Made by a program: the position numbers and the translations under genes
Shown: one piece after another, positions 6,661 to 15,323 of the stretch
How positions within the stretch are numbered: the stretch's first letter is position 1
How the letters are laid out: each line of letters begins with the position of its first letter
Origin: Cytophagales bacterium
GTDB taxonomy: Bacteria; Bacteroidota; Bacteroidia; Cytophagales; MED-G16
Length of the DNA: 19,730 nucleotides
Reading direction: 5' to 3'
Assembly: GCA_029940715.1 (NCBI GenBank)
Contig: JAPYTU010000025.1
Location: forward strand, 1 to 19,730
Notes under the pieces: model-generated
What the model saw: only the letters and a program-made list of their open reading frames with translations
The model's database searches: none
What the model was told of the DNA's origin: nothing

Positions 6661-7491
6661 TTATATACCATTTTTTATATGAAAATCACAAAGCTGTTTT
6701 ATTGGATCTTTTACTATTTGATTTATAGTATAACCCTTCTCTTTTGCTATTTTTTTGATTTCATTTTTAAAATAATAAGAAACTGAACCGCTCATATAAA
6801 CGTTTTTACATGAATATTTTAAGATGATTTTATCAAAATACTTATTAAAATGATTATGTATAAAAGCATGTACAAAATCATTCTCCTTATTTTCTGATAC
6901 AAATTTAGAGATTGATGCTATAAATTTTTCTTTATTATTACTTATGTAGAGTCTCTCGAGAATATTCTTAGAAACATCAAATTCCTTAGAAAAGTGAATT
7001 TTTATATCTTCTGTAAGCTCATCTCTAAGGTATTTAATAAGAAATTTTTTACCCATATCATAGCCAGAACCCTCATCTCCAAGTAAATGACCCAATGAAT
7101 TAATTTTATGTACAATTTCTTTACCATCATAATAACAAGAGTTTGATCCTGTCCCTAGTATGCACACTACACCTGCGTTATTATCACATAATGCCCTACA
7201 TGAGCCTAATAAATCAGAATGAAGTTCAATTATTGATTTTACAAAAAAAGTGTGTAATAGATTTTTAACTTCTATAGTCTTATTTTCAGAACTAATACCA
7301 GCACCATAATAGTAAATAGTTTTAATAGAACTAAAGTCAAAACTATTCTTAAGATCTCTTAATATTTTTCTTAAAACACTAATATCTGATGTAAATGGAT
7401 TAAAACCTTCTGTTTCAAAAGAAGATATAATGCTTTTATCTACAACATACCATCTACCACGAGTTCCGCCAATGTCTATAATCAATTTCAT
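6661..7491 (-). CDS. N-acetylglucosamine-kinase-like protein (BadF/BadG/BcrA/BcrD ATPase family)
   Basis: A 276-residue actin-fold (ASKHA) kinase resembling the N-acetylglucosamine kinases of Bacteroidota, which phosphorylate amino sugars, often in cell-wall recycling. Seen: the phosphate-1 loop DIGGTRGRW (residues 6-14), HSDLLGSCRALC (91-102) with the likely catalytic D93, the phosphate-2 loop ILGTGSNSCYYDGK (111-124), and LGDEGSGYDMGK (137-148). In homologues I recall, the first loop reads DSGSTKTDW; here Ser/Lys are replaced (DIGGTRGRW), so substrate or ATP contacts may differ. It heads the minus-strand run with DUF2452 and ahcY and is divergent from lhgO across a 56-base gap. The fold is certain; the exact sugar is not. 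Confidence 0.8.
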   Translation of the reverse strand: MKLIIDIGGTRGRWYVVDKSIISSFETEGFNPFTSDISVLRKILRDLKNSFDFSSIKTIYYYGAGISSENKTIEVKNLLHTFFVKSIIELHSDLLGSCRALCDNNAGVVCILGTGSNSCYYDGKEIVHKINSLGHLLGDEGSGYDMGKKFLIKYLRDELTEDIKIHFSKEFDVSKNILERLYISNNKEKFIASISKFVSENKENDFVHAFIHNHFNKYFDKIILKYSCKNVYMSGSVSYYFKNEIKKIAKEKGYTINQIVKDPIKQLCDFHIKNGI

Positions 7492-7530
7492 AGAATAACA
7501 ATAAATTCCTTTTTGAGTATTAATTTTACA

Positions 7531-7560
7531 TAAATCTATATAATATCATGAATATAGCAA
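7531..7560 (-). promoter_or_regulatory. Candidate promoter for the kinase-DUF2452-ahcY run
   Basis: On the minus strand TTG (7560-7558) is followed after exactly 19 bases by TAGATTTA (7538-7531). This matches the Bacteroidota pattern TTG-N19-TAnnTTTG at all but the last base. The predicted start would fall near 7524, giving a leader of about 33 bases before the kinase ATG. The -33 element lies inside the first codons of the divergent lhgO-like gene. Confidence 0.4.
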
Positions 7561-8729
7561 TTGTAGGTGGCGGCATAGTTGGTCTAGCCATTGGGCATAA
7601 ACTTCAGTCTAAAAGACAATACAACATAGATTTATATGAAAAAGAAAAACAATTAGGATTTCATCAATCTGGAAGAAATAGTGGTGTCCTTCACTGTGGT
7701 CTTGCCTATAAACCAGGATCTGTGAAGGCTAAACTTGCTGTTTCTGGAATAAAACAGATGATTAATTACTGCAAAAAACACAGCATTAACCACGATATAT
7801 GTGGAAAAATTGTTGTTGCAACATCAAATCATCATTTAAAACTAATCGATAATCTTGCTGAAAGAGGAAAAATGAATGGCCTAAAGGGTTTAAAATTTTT
7901 ATCTGATGGTGAATTAAAACAAAGAGAACCTTTTGTTAAATCATTAAAAACATTGCTTGTACCAGAGGAAGGAATTGTAGATTATAAAGCAGTAATGAAA
8001 TCTATGTCCAATAATATTCTCTCTAGTGGTGGTAATATTTATTTATCCTCAAAGATTGAAAAAATTAAAAAAATTAATAACAAAATGTATATTAATATTA
8101 ATTCAAGTAAAGCTTATGATTATATCATTAACTGTACTGGTTTACAGGCAGATATAACTTATAAAAAATTTTCAAAAGAAAAAAGAAAGATGAAAATTGT
8201 GCCTTTTAGAGGTGAATATTATACACTCACTGAAGGGGCAAAAAAAATGGTAAACCATCTTGTTTATCCTGTTTCAAATCCAAAATTTCCTTTCCTTGGA
8301 GTTCACTTCACCCGTATGGCAAATGGAGATAGAGAAGTTGGTCCAAATGCAGTACTTGCTTTCAAAAGAGAAGGTTATAAAAACTCAGACATTTCAATTA
8401 AAGACATGGTTGATTATTTGTCCTATCCAGGATTTTTAAATTTTGTTAGAAAAAACTTTCTTTTTTGTATAAATGAATTTTCAACATCAATCCTTAAATC
8501 ATCATTTCTTAAAAAAGCGCAAGTTCTTATACCTGAGATTACATCCAACGATATATTTAGTGGTCCAGCTGGTGTTAGAGCACAAGGAATCGATCTAAAA
8601 GGTAATTTAATAATGGATTTTGATGTGATTAAAACAAATAACCAAATTCATATTTTAAATGCTCAATCTCCTGCTGCAACATGCTCACTGGCAATAGCAG
8701 ATTATATAATTGAAAATTATATTAAATAG
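7548..8729 (+). CDS. lhgO: L-2-hydroxyglutarate dehydrogenase/oxidase (LhgO type)
   Basis: FAD-dependent enzyme of the DAO family that oxidises L-2-hydroxyglutarate, a side product of promiscuous malate dehydrogenase or of lysine/glutarate breakdown, to 2-oxoglutarate. At 393 residues it has the usual length. Seen: the N-terminal FAD-binding loop IVGGGIVGLAIG (residues 5-16); an acidic strand end at DLYEKEKQLG; the family signature SGRNSGVLHCGLAYKPGS (about 41-58); PFRGEYY; VYPVSNPKFPFLGVHFTR; VGPNAVLA; GPAGVRAQ; and the C-terminal NAQSPAATCSLAIADYI. It is transcribed away from the sugar kinase and converges, with only 4 bases between the stop codons, on the large surface-protein gene. No neighbour shares its pathway, so a housekeeping metabolite-repair role is the likeliest reading. 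Confidence 0.93.
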   Translation: MNIAIVGGGIVGLAIGHKLQSKRQYNIDLYEKEKQLGFHQSGRNSGVLHCGLAYKPGSVKAKLAVSGIKQMINYCKKHSINHDICGKIVVATSNHHLKLIDNLAERGKMNGLKGLKFLSDGELKQREPFVKSLKTLLVPEEGIVDYKAVMKSMSNNILSSGGNIYLSSKIEKIKKINNKMYININSSKAYDYIINCTGLQADITYKKFSKEKRKMKIVPFRGEYYTLTEGAKKMVNHLVYPVSNPKFPFLGVHFTRMANGDREVGPNAVLAFKREGYKNSDISIKDMVDYLSYPGFLNFVRKNFLFCINEFSTSILKSSFLKKAQVLIPEITSNDIFSGPAGVRAQGIDLKGNLIMDFDVIKTNNQIHILNAQSPAATCSLAIADYIIENYIK

Positions 8730-8733
8730 AATT

Positions 8734-11700
8734 TTATCTTTCAATAATTACTTTAGCTTTCGTTAATCCCTTATTTGTTTGAATATTAAGGATATACACT
8801 CCAGCATCATAATCTGAAACATTAATCAATACTGTATTAAGATTCTTAGTAAATGTAGTGTTGTTGTAAAGTTTCCCAAGGAAGTCAACAAATTCAACTT
8901 TCTCTACATTTACATTATTTTGTAAATCAACTTTAATAACTCTATCTGCAGGAATAGGATAAATATTATTAATTCCATGTATTCTCTCAACACCTAATGG
9001 AGTCACATCAACTATAACAATTGAATAATCTACCAAAGGAAAACCATGCCCACCATGGAAAGTCCAGGTTGTATTTGATCCTGATATAGAATATTTTAGA
9101 GAAATATCCTCATTATCATCAACAATATTATCTGTTAATGTATTTATTGTTATTTTATTACTTTCTGATGCTCCAGAAGGAATAGTAAGTCTTTGAGAAC
9201 TACTGGTATAATCAACATCTTTTACCGCAGTACCTTCATAAGTAACATCGAAATAAATATCTTCATCTGAACCATCCAATGGCGACGTTATTGTAGCCCA
9301 AAATTCAGTAGATTCACCCTCATTTACCATATCTAATTGACCATAACCCAGTTCTGTAAGTTCTTCTGATTCTATATACATTTGTGGAGCATCTTCACCA
9401 TCTGCAATCGTTATTGTTACTCGAGATTCTCCGGCTTCTTCAACAAAAGGACTAGAAAAAGAATCTATATCTAAAATAATAGATTCACCATCTACACCCC
9501 CCTCATAAACTTCATCACCCATTGGGTATAATGTAAAGTAGTTAACACTATCAACACCAGCTGGAATCATAAGTTCTGATTGCATTGGAAAAGAAAGACT
9601 ATAATCCTCTTCATAAGTAGCACTACCAGACCAATAAACTGGAATCCATACATCTTGCGATAAAGGTTCATCTACATGTGCAGTTATAATTACAGGATAT
9701 AGACCACCCCCAATTTCACCAATTGAAAGTGAATTTACAGCATTAAAATTATAATCAGAGGCTGTTATATGTACTTTAGATTTTATTGATACTTGATTTG
9801 ATACTTGAATAAATAAATCATCTATTGCCCATCCCCATCCATTAATTTCTTCATCAGCATAAAGTCTAAACCTTACCTTTACTGTATCTCCTACATTAAA
9901 ATGAGGCTCAAAATCTATTTCTCTATTTTTATATAATGCAGATGTACCATTACTACTTGCAATATAAGCAGAATTCCAATCAGCATGCGCACTAGCATCA
10001 TAAGCATTTACAAGAGATACCCAGGTTAATCCATTATCTGAAGATCCTTCTACAATTGCATAATCCCAAAATCCCCAACTATTTCCAGGCTCAACTATTG
10101 CAACCTCTTTAAATTTAATTGAAGGAGAGGATTTTGAAACTATTATTGGAATATTTAATTCAGCGACATAAGTAGTTCCATCATCATAAGGAATAGTATT
10201 ATTAATAAGATGATTATTATCAAAACCCGTTTCTGTACGAACTACAAATCCATCAAATGTAAAATCATCTGCAGGTAAAGATGTGAAATCAGTAAAATAA
10301 GAAGACTGAGCAGGTACAACCGATTTAATAATAATTGTTTTTATGTTAGAATGTAAAGGATCACCATTAATATATCCTATACCCTGTATTTTATAAGTTC
10401 CTTGTGTGCTTAAATCTATTGATAAAGTTTTTGATCCAACAGCTAAACCTGTTGTGTAAGTGGTATTTTTTACTCCGTCTACTTCTATAATCATACTATC
10501 ATAATTTGATCTTAAATTAAAACTAGCATCTACTTTAGAGGCATTTTGAACAGCATTTATCATATCTGGAGCAAGTCCACTAATAGATTTAGGACTCCAA
10601 GAACATAAATCTGGAATATTAGCCGTCCATACACCTCTTCCATGGGTTGATAAAACCACCTCACACTGATCTTTAACCTTTATGTCCCAGATGCTTACAT
10701 GAGGTAAAGTACTTTGAACCAAATTCCATGTTAGACCACGATCTGTAGATTCTACTAAACCTATATCTGTACCAGCCCAAATAACATCAGTATCATAAGG
10801 CATAACTGCCAAAGAATAAGTAGGGACATCTGGAAAACCTCGTGTTGAACTTCCTGAAACAAAACCTGTAATGTCTGACCAGGTCTGACCTAAATCTTTT
10901 GTCTCAATAATCTTTGCTCTATCTCTATTAGAAAAGAGAACATAAACGGTAGAGTCTTCCGTTGGATGGGAATATATTCCCCTTAAACTTCCTGACTTAG
11001 AAGTTAAATAAGATGGAACAGTATTAAATGAAGCTCCATGATCAGTCGATAGATACAAATCCGACCAACCTCCTGACCAAACGTATCTTGGGTTTGCTAA
11101 AGAAACTTCTACATCACTCATACTATTATAGCCCCATGAACCACCAGAAGGGGCAGCTAGGTTAAACGACTGCGCAAAATCTAATGATCTCCAAACACCA
11201 TCAGATGTAACATGATAAACTACTTCAGGATCTTGATAAGATGTAGCTACACTAGAAACAAATTGATGATCACCCGTCATAAGGTTTTTATAATATATCC
11301 AACTCACACCACCATCTGTCGTCCTTCTAAAACCATTATACTGACTTCCACCAATCATTTTATTAGGATCAGTCCAGTGAGCTATTACTTCAAAACCATC
11401 ACCTCCTATTTCAAAAGAATAATCAGATGAGCTAGATGCAACTTCTGACCTATCTGATAACCATGTTCCATTATCTTGAGCTCCTGCAATATATTGCTTA
11501 TAACCCTTTACTTTATCAGCACCATAAAATTGCGTTGTATTATAACCTATATCAGATGTTGTAAAGTCACCATTCGTTGTTCCTGGATCACTATTAGATA
11601 CTGAAACATCAATACCCCCATCATTTCCAACTAACAACCTAAAATTACCTCCTCCATCATCAATAACACCAATAAATTGTTGATCTGGATGAACACCATT

Positions 11701-12924
11701 AGTCCAACCAAATCCATTTATACTTCCTCCATAAGCATCACTAACCCTTTCATGTGTTTTTGTATTGGTACTAAAATCTACTGTGAATTTCCATAAATCA
11801 ACTCCACCAACATAAACTACATTATCATCATAAGGGTTGACTGTTATAATATTATCATACCATCCTTGTCCTGGGCTATTAAGCCATCCTGTAAAATCCG
11901 GTATTGAATTCCAAGTTGTTCCACCATCATTAGTTGCAACAAGCCCTGACCCATAAACACCAGCATATACTTTATTAGGATCTGTCCTTGAAGCTGCAAT
12001 TTCTATTCTTGTATGTGTACCTACAGGAAAAGCACCCGTAGCTGACCATGTTAAACCTGCATCCATAGATTTTACAATTCCTTCACTTTTAACCGCCGCA
12101 TATTGAATATTAAAATCGCTTTTAGCAGCAATAACATGCATGACTGTCCCAACACCATCATACACTTGACTCCAGGTAGTTCCACCATCAGATGTCCTAT
12201 AAATTTTATCTGAAGCGCTGACTACTAGTATATTAGCATCAGATGGATCTACTACTGCTCTACTAATCGTACTAAAAAAAGGATTTAATTCAGTGCCACT
12301 TAAAGGTGTTATATTGGTCCATGTTGATCCTCCATCCGTAGATTTAAAAACACCACTTCCATCAATTGCATCAATATTTAATACCCATCCTTCTCCTGTT
12401 CCAGCGTAAAGAATCTGTGCATTGCTGGCAGATTGAGCAAGTGTAGTAACTGCAATATTTTCCATATCAGAAGATAAATTAGTCCAAGTTGATCCTTGAT
12501 CTGAAGTCTTCCATACACCACCACCAACACTTCCAGCTATCCAGGTATTTCCACTAGCGTCAGCAGCATCTATAAGAATTGCTCTTGTCCTACCAGCAAC
12601 ATTTCGTGGTCCTCGTTCGGTGAATGTAGCAGCTGCAGCAGCTGAAGTTCCATAGGCAGGATTCTCAGGATCTGGACCCACACTAGTTCTCAGTCTCTTC
12701 TTCATTATTTCTAATTCCCTTTCTCTGAATCCATATGTATACCCTTCCCTTATTTCTGCAAATAATTTGAAAAATTCACCTGGATCATCAAATTTTTCAT
12801 CAACGTTACTCCCATACTTGCTTGTTCTATGATTGGAATCATCAACAGATTTATGATTGTCAGAACATGAAAATGAAATAATAAAAGATAATGATAATAA
12901 AAAAACAAAAAGTTTTTGAAACAT
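8734..12924 (-). CDS. Giant Asp-box (BNR/sortilin-like) repeat surface protein with type IX sorting domain
   Basis: A 1,396-residue exported protein. Residues 1-20 form a signal sequence ending ISFSC, a lipobox-like cysteine (C20) with a following SDN. Residues of about 100-775 form Asp-box beta-propellers; S/T-x-D-x-G-x-T-W copies start near 140, 195, 244, 286, 331, 535, 626, 675 and 726, as in VPS10/sortilin-like and glycosidase-like propellers. Residues of about 870-1040 look like a jelly-roll/MAM-type domain (AIVEGSSDNGLTWVSL, WGWAIDDL), and 1050-1175 and 1185-1306 like two Calx-beta-type modules. Residues of about 1317-1396 (IYPIPADRVIKVDL to KGLTKAKVIIER) form a type A T9SS C-terminal sorting domain. 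It is probably displayed on or released from the outer surface; no catalytic site is recognised, so adhesion or glycan binding is a guess. GC is clearly higher than in its right-hand neighbours. Confidence 0.88.
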   Translation of the reverse strand: MFQKLFVFLLSLSFIISFSCSDNHKSVDDSNHRTSKYGSNVDEKFDDPGEFFKLFAEIREGYTYGFRERELEIMKKRLRTSVGPDPENPAYGTSAAAAATFTERGPRNVAGRTRAILIDAADASGNTWIAGSVGGGVWKTSDQGSTWTNLSSDMENIAVTTLAQSASNAQILYAGTGEGWVLNIDAIDGSGVFKSTDGGSTWTNITPLSGTELNPFFSTISRAVVDPSDANILVVSASDKIYRTSDGGTTWSQVYDGVGTVMHVIAAKSDFNIQYAAVKSEGIVKSMDAGLTWSATGAFPVGTHTRIEIAASRTDPNKVYAGVYGSGLVATNDGGTTWNSIPDFTGWLNSPGQGWYDNIITVNPYDDNVVYVGGVDLWKFTVDFSTNTKTHERVSDAYGGSINGFGWTNGVHPDQQFIGVIDDGGGNFRLLVGNDGGIDVSVSNSDPGTTNGDFTTSDIGYNTTQFYGADKVKGYKQYIAGAQDNGTWLSDRSEVASSSSDYSFEIGGDGFEVIAHWTDPNKMIGGSQYNGFRRTTDGGVSWIYYKNLMTGDHQFVSSVATSYQDPEVVYHVTSDGVWRSLDFAQSFNLAAPSGGSWGYNSMSDVEVSLANPRYVWSGGWSDLYLSTDHGASFNTVPSYLTSKSGSLRGIYSHPTEDSTVYVLFSNRDRAKIIETKDLGQTWSDITGFVSGSSTRGFPDVPTYSLAVMPYDTDVIWAGTDIGLVESTDRGLTWNLVQSTLPHVSIWDIKVKDQCEVVLSTHGRGVWTANIPDLCSWSPKSISGLAPDMINAVQNASKVDASFNLRSNYDSMIIEVDGVKNTTYTTGLAVGSKTLSIDLSTQGTYKIQGIGYINGDPLHSNIKTIIIKSVVPAQSSYFTDFTSLPADDFTFDGFVVRTETGFDNNHLINNTIPYDDGTTYVAELNIPIIVSKSSPSIKFKEVAIVEPGNSWGFWDYAIVEGSSDNGLTWVSLVNAYDASAHADWNSAYIASSNGTSALYKNREIDFEPHFNVGDTVKVRFRLYADEEINGWGWAIDDLFIQVSNQVSIKSKVHITASDYNFNAVNSLSIGEIGGGLYPVIITAHVDEPLSQDVWIPVYWSGSATYEEDYSLSFPMQSELMIPAGVDSVNYFTLYPMGDEVYEGGVDGESIILDIDSFSSPFVEEAGESRVTITIADGEDAPQMYIESEELTELGYGQLDMVNEGESTEFWATITSPLDGSDEDIYFDVTYEGTAVKDVDYTSSSQRLTIPSGASESNKITINTLTDNIVDDNEDISLKYSISGSNTTWTFHGGHGFPLVDYSIVIVDVTPLGVERIHGINNIYPIPADRVIKVDLQNNVNVEKVEFVDFLGKLYNNTTFTKNLNTVLINVSDYDAGVYILNIQTNKGLTKAKVIIER

Positions 12925-12958
12925 TATTTATCGGTTATTAATTAAATATAATAAATTT

Positions 12959-13186
12959 TTATAACACATTTATATATCCTTGGTTATACATGTCTCCCGA
13001 CATATATTTAAAATTATTTTTTTCTAAAAAATTAATAACTTTTTTTTTCATTTTATTAGAATTACCAGTAATAATTTTAAATGGTGGAGTGTTAAGGTAA
13101 CAATGATTTTCAAGAATATCATCTATGTCCCTATGTACCATTCCATGAAGATCTATATCAGATGTTTTTATGGTATTTTTTCTCAA
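12959..13186 (-). CDS. Minimal Smr-like domain protein
   Basis: A 75-residue protein built almost only of an Smr-type fold. IDLHGM (residues 11-16) is the LDLHG signature, HRDIDDILENH (18-28) the following helix, FKIITGNSNKMKKKVINFLEKN (36-57) the strand-loop-helix, and a C-terminal strand pair ends GYINVL. The Smr domain in MutS2 and related proteins has nuclease or RNA-binding roles; here the usual glycine-rich GxGxG loop is replaced by TGNSNK. The start is TTG at 13186-13184, two bases after the stop of the DUF4296 gene. No ATG lies upstream of the DLHG motif, so TTG is required. Probably co-transcribed with the lipoprotein gene. The function cannot be stated. Confidence 0.65.
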   Translation of the reverse strand: MRKNTIKTSDIDLHGMVHRDIDDILENHCYLNTPPFKIITGNSNKMKKKVINFLEKNNFKYMSGDMYNQGYINVL

Positions 13187-13188
13187 AA

Positions 13189-13515
13189 CTACTTTATTTG
13201 TTGATAAAGCATTAAGCTATCAATTACGCTTTCATAAATTTCATCAAGTTCTTTAGGTTCAAAAAAATAATGAGAAAAGCTTTCTCTATATGTTTCCTCG
13301 TCAGTATTAAACTTTTCAAATATTTCTTTTTCCCGCATTTTAAAAAATATCATTGAAGAGTCTTTACTTAAATTTAAATTATCAATAGAAGCTTCTAAAA
13401 CATGCATTTCAATTAGTATGTTAACTAACTTTTCTTTAGGTATAAATTTCTCATTTTCAAGAATTGAACATGAAATAATGATAAAAAACGTTAAAAAATA
13501 CAAATACTTAATCAT
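13189..13515 (-). CDS. DUF4296 family lipoprotein
   Basis: A 108-residue predicted lipoprotein. A hydrophobic N-terminus (YFLTFFIIISC) ends in a lipobox-like cysteine at residue 16. It is followed by an acidic, helical domain with IPKEKLVNILIEMHVLEA (residues 25-42) and later FYKYM/SHYF-type contacts, resembling DUF4296, a Bacteroidota family of unknown function. It is probably anchored in the outer membrane facing the periplasm. It is directly upstream of the Smr-like gene (2 bases) and divergent from the DUF58 gene across 54 bases that include the 14-base palindrome TATATTTAAATATA (13549-13562). That palindrome offers a TAnnTTTA-like -7 element on either strand. Confidence 0.75.
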   Translation of the reverse strand: MIKYLYFLTFFIIISCSILENEKFIPKEKLVNILIEMHVLEASIDNLNLSKDSSMIFFKMREKEIFEKFNTDEETYRESFSHYFFEPKELDEIYESVIDSLMLYQQIK

Positions 13516-13548
13516 TGATTAATACTTTAAAAGTCATTATTCTAATTT

Positions 13549-13562
13549 TATATTTAAATATA
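13549..13562. promoter_or_regulatory. AT-only palindrome in the DUF4296/DUF58 divergent gap
   Basis: The 14-base perfect palindrome TATATTTAAATATA lies between two divergent genes. It contains a TATATTTA (7 of 8 to TAnnTTTG, ignoring the n positions) on each strand. It could serve as a shared -7 region or operator, but no TTG -33 element sits at the right distance on the plus strand, and in DNA this AT-rich the palindrome could be chance. Confidence 0.2.
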
Positions 13563-13569
13563 GTTTATT

Positions 13570-14439
13570 GTGAAAGAAATTTTAAAAAAAGTAAGAAAAT
13601 ACGAAATAGAAATTAGAAAATTTCTTAATAATTCAAATCAAGGAAACTACTCATCAGTTTTCAAAGGAACAGGACTTGATTTTGATGATTTAAGACCTTA
13701 CCAATATGGTGATGATTATAAATCCATTAATTGGAATATAACAGCAAAAGAAAACAAAACATTCATAAACACTTATAAGGAAGAAAAAGAACAGTCTGTA
13801 TTTTTTATTTTAGATGTAAGTAATTCACAAAACATAGGAAATAACAAAAAGAATAAACTCAATATTTCAAAAGAAATTTGTTCCGTTCTAACGCTTTCAG
13901 CAATTCGTACGAATAGTCAAGTAGGGTTAATATGTTATTCAGATAAAAAAGAATTATTTATTAATTCTAAAAAAGGAAATTCTCATGGCTTTCATCTTAT
14001 CAATAAATTATACAATCTTAAACCAACTTCTTTGAAAACAGATTTAAATAGTATGATAAAATACTCAATGAAAGTAATAAAAAAGAAAAGTTTGGTAATC
14101 ATAATAAGTGATTTATTAGAAAAAGAATTTATGAAATCCATAAAATCAATAAACAACAAACATGACCTTATAGTTTTACACCTTTACGATGAAATAGAGA
14201 GAAAAATTCCAAAACTTGGGCTTATTCAATTAGAAGAAAATGAATCAAAATATAAAAAATGGATAAACACTTCTTCATTAAAATTTCAAAATTTAGTAAA
14301 AAAAACATATTCTATTAATCCAGAAAAAATAAAAAATGAAATGCATAAAATAGGGATTACTTTTTTAAGCATAAACACAAAAAAAAATTACGTTAAAGAT
14401 TTAATTAAGTTATTTAAGTATAGAAAATTAAAAAGATGA
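13570..14439 (+). CDS. DUF58 domain protein (Bat/MoxR-associated)
   Basis: A 289-residue cytoplasmic protein of the DUF58 family, usually encoded next to a MoxR-type AAA ATPase and VWA (Bat) proteins in Bacteroidota. Seen: the family signature FKGTGLDFDDLRPYQYGDD followed by KSINWN (residues 31-56), and a VWA-like fold with an incomplete metal-binding motif DVSNS (82-86). Then come IRTNSQVGLICYSDK (about 110-124) and LVIIISDLLEKEF (about 174-186). The start is GTG at 13570. Its last four bases (ATGA) overlap the start of the next gene, so translation is coupled. Unlike the typical cluster, no moxR gene precedes it: the gene to the left is a divergent lipoprotein gene. A role in envelope stress or chaperone-like complexes is inferred from the family only. 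Confidence 0.88.
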   Translation: MKEILKKVRKYEIEIRKFLNNSNQGNYSSVFKGTGLDFDDLRPYQYGDDYKSINWNITAKENKTFINTYKEEKEQSVFFILDVSNSQNIGNNKKNKLNISKEICSVLTLSAIRTNSQVGLICYSDKKELFINSKKGNSHGFHLINKLYNLKPTSLKTDLNSMIKYSMKVIKKKSLVIIISDLLEKEFMKSIKSINNKHDLIVLHLYDEIERKIPKLGLIQLEENESKYKKWINTSSLKFQNLVKKTYSINPEKIKNEMHKIGITFLSINTKKNYVKDLIKLFKYRKLKR

Positions 14440-15323
14440 AATATCTTATTTTATCACTATTAATGCTACAATCAATCTATTCTTTAAATGCACAAAAGAT
14501 AGAATATAAAGGTTATTTTATTAAAGAAAATAAAACTATTGGAGATACCATATACTTTATATCTACAATAAATTATCCTAAAAAAATAGAAATTATTCAG
14601 CCCGATTCATCAAATGATTACAAAACATTTGAATACATTGATAAATTAATTTTTCCTTCGCTTAAAATTGAGGATAGAGTATTAGATAGTACAATTTATT
14701 TACTTAGAACATTTAATACCGATACAATCCAATCATTAAAATTAAGTTCATATATAATCAACAATAGCGACAGTTTAAAAATAACATCTACAGAAGATAA
14801 CATCATTATTAGTAACCAAATTAAAAACATAGACCAAAGCCTAAAAGTAAAATACAACACTATTTTATCCAAGATCAATAAATTAATTAACTATAAGTAT
14901 GCAACGTACATAATAACAATTATCCTACTTATAATAGGATTAACTTACATTCTTTTTGGAAAAAAAATCGTTATATTTTTTAAAATTCATAGGTTAAAAA
15001 AAGCATTTAAATCTTTTGAAACTAAATTTCAAAAACAGCAAATAATTTATAATAAAGAAAAATCAAAAAATGAAATAGAAAAATTATTAGTTATTTGGAA
15101 AGTGTTTATGGAATTTATATCAAATAAAACCTATCTATCTAGTACAACTAAAGAGATAGAAAAGTTTAACAGCAATAAAAATATAATATGCTCACTAAAA
15201 GAATTTGATAAAACTATTTATTCACCAAATAAGAATACACTAGAATCAAAAGATATAAATAACTTATTTAACGAAGCAACACATAATTTTAATCTTAAAT
15301 TAGAAAATATAAAAAATGGATAG
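14436..15323 (+). CDS. Membrane-anchored periplasmic protein of the Bat cluster (BatD-like by position)
   Basis: A 295-residue protein with a signal sequence (residues 1-19, ending SLNAQ), a beta-rich periplasmic part (20-150), one membrane segment (155-175, YATYIITIILLIIGLTYILF), and a lysine-rich cytoplasmic helical tail with LLVIWKVFMEFI near its middle. This architecture and its position between DUF58 and BatA match the poorly conserved membrane protein found in Bacteroidota aerotolerance (Bat) clusters, but I see no firm sequence signature. It overlaps DUF58 by 4 bases and batA by 8. Codon use is extremely AT-rich (Ile/Lys/Asn). It probably forms a membrane complex with the DUF58 and VWA proteins. 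Confidence 0.6.
   Translation: MKYLILSLLMLQSIYSLNAQKIEYKGYFIKENKTIGDTIYFISTINYPKKIEIIQPDSSNDYKTFEYIDKLIFPSLKIEDRVLDSTIYLLRTFNTDTIQSLKLSSYIINNSDSLKITSTEDNIIISNQIKNIDQSLKVKYNTILSKINKLINYKYATYIITIILLIIGLTYILFGKKIVIFFKIHRLKKAFKSFETKFQKQQIIYNKEKSKNEIEKLLVIWKVFMEFISNKTYLSSTTKEIEKFNSNKNIICSLKEFDKTIYSPNKNTLESKDINNLFNEATHNFNLKLENIKNG

Noticed and set aside
7513..7547. Plus-strand promoter for the lhgO-like gene (TTG near 7513 with TATATAAT about 21 bases later)
   Set aside because: The -7 part does not match TAnnTTTG and would give an almost leaderless transcript; too weak to list.
8730..8733. Bidirectional terminator between the convergent lhgO-like and surface-protein genes
   Set aside because: Only 4 bases separate the stops and no stable hairpin with a T-run was seen on either side.
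11212..11430. 72-codon plus-strand frame inside the large surface-protein gene
   Set aside because: Antisense shadow in repeat-coding sequence; no recognisable features.
14696..14878. 60-codon minus-strand frame inside the Bat-cluster membrane protein gene
   Set aside because: AT-rich antisense shadow overlapped by a real, translationally coupled gene.
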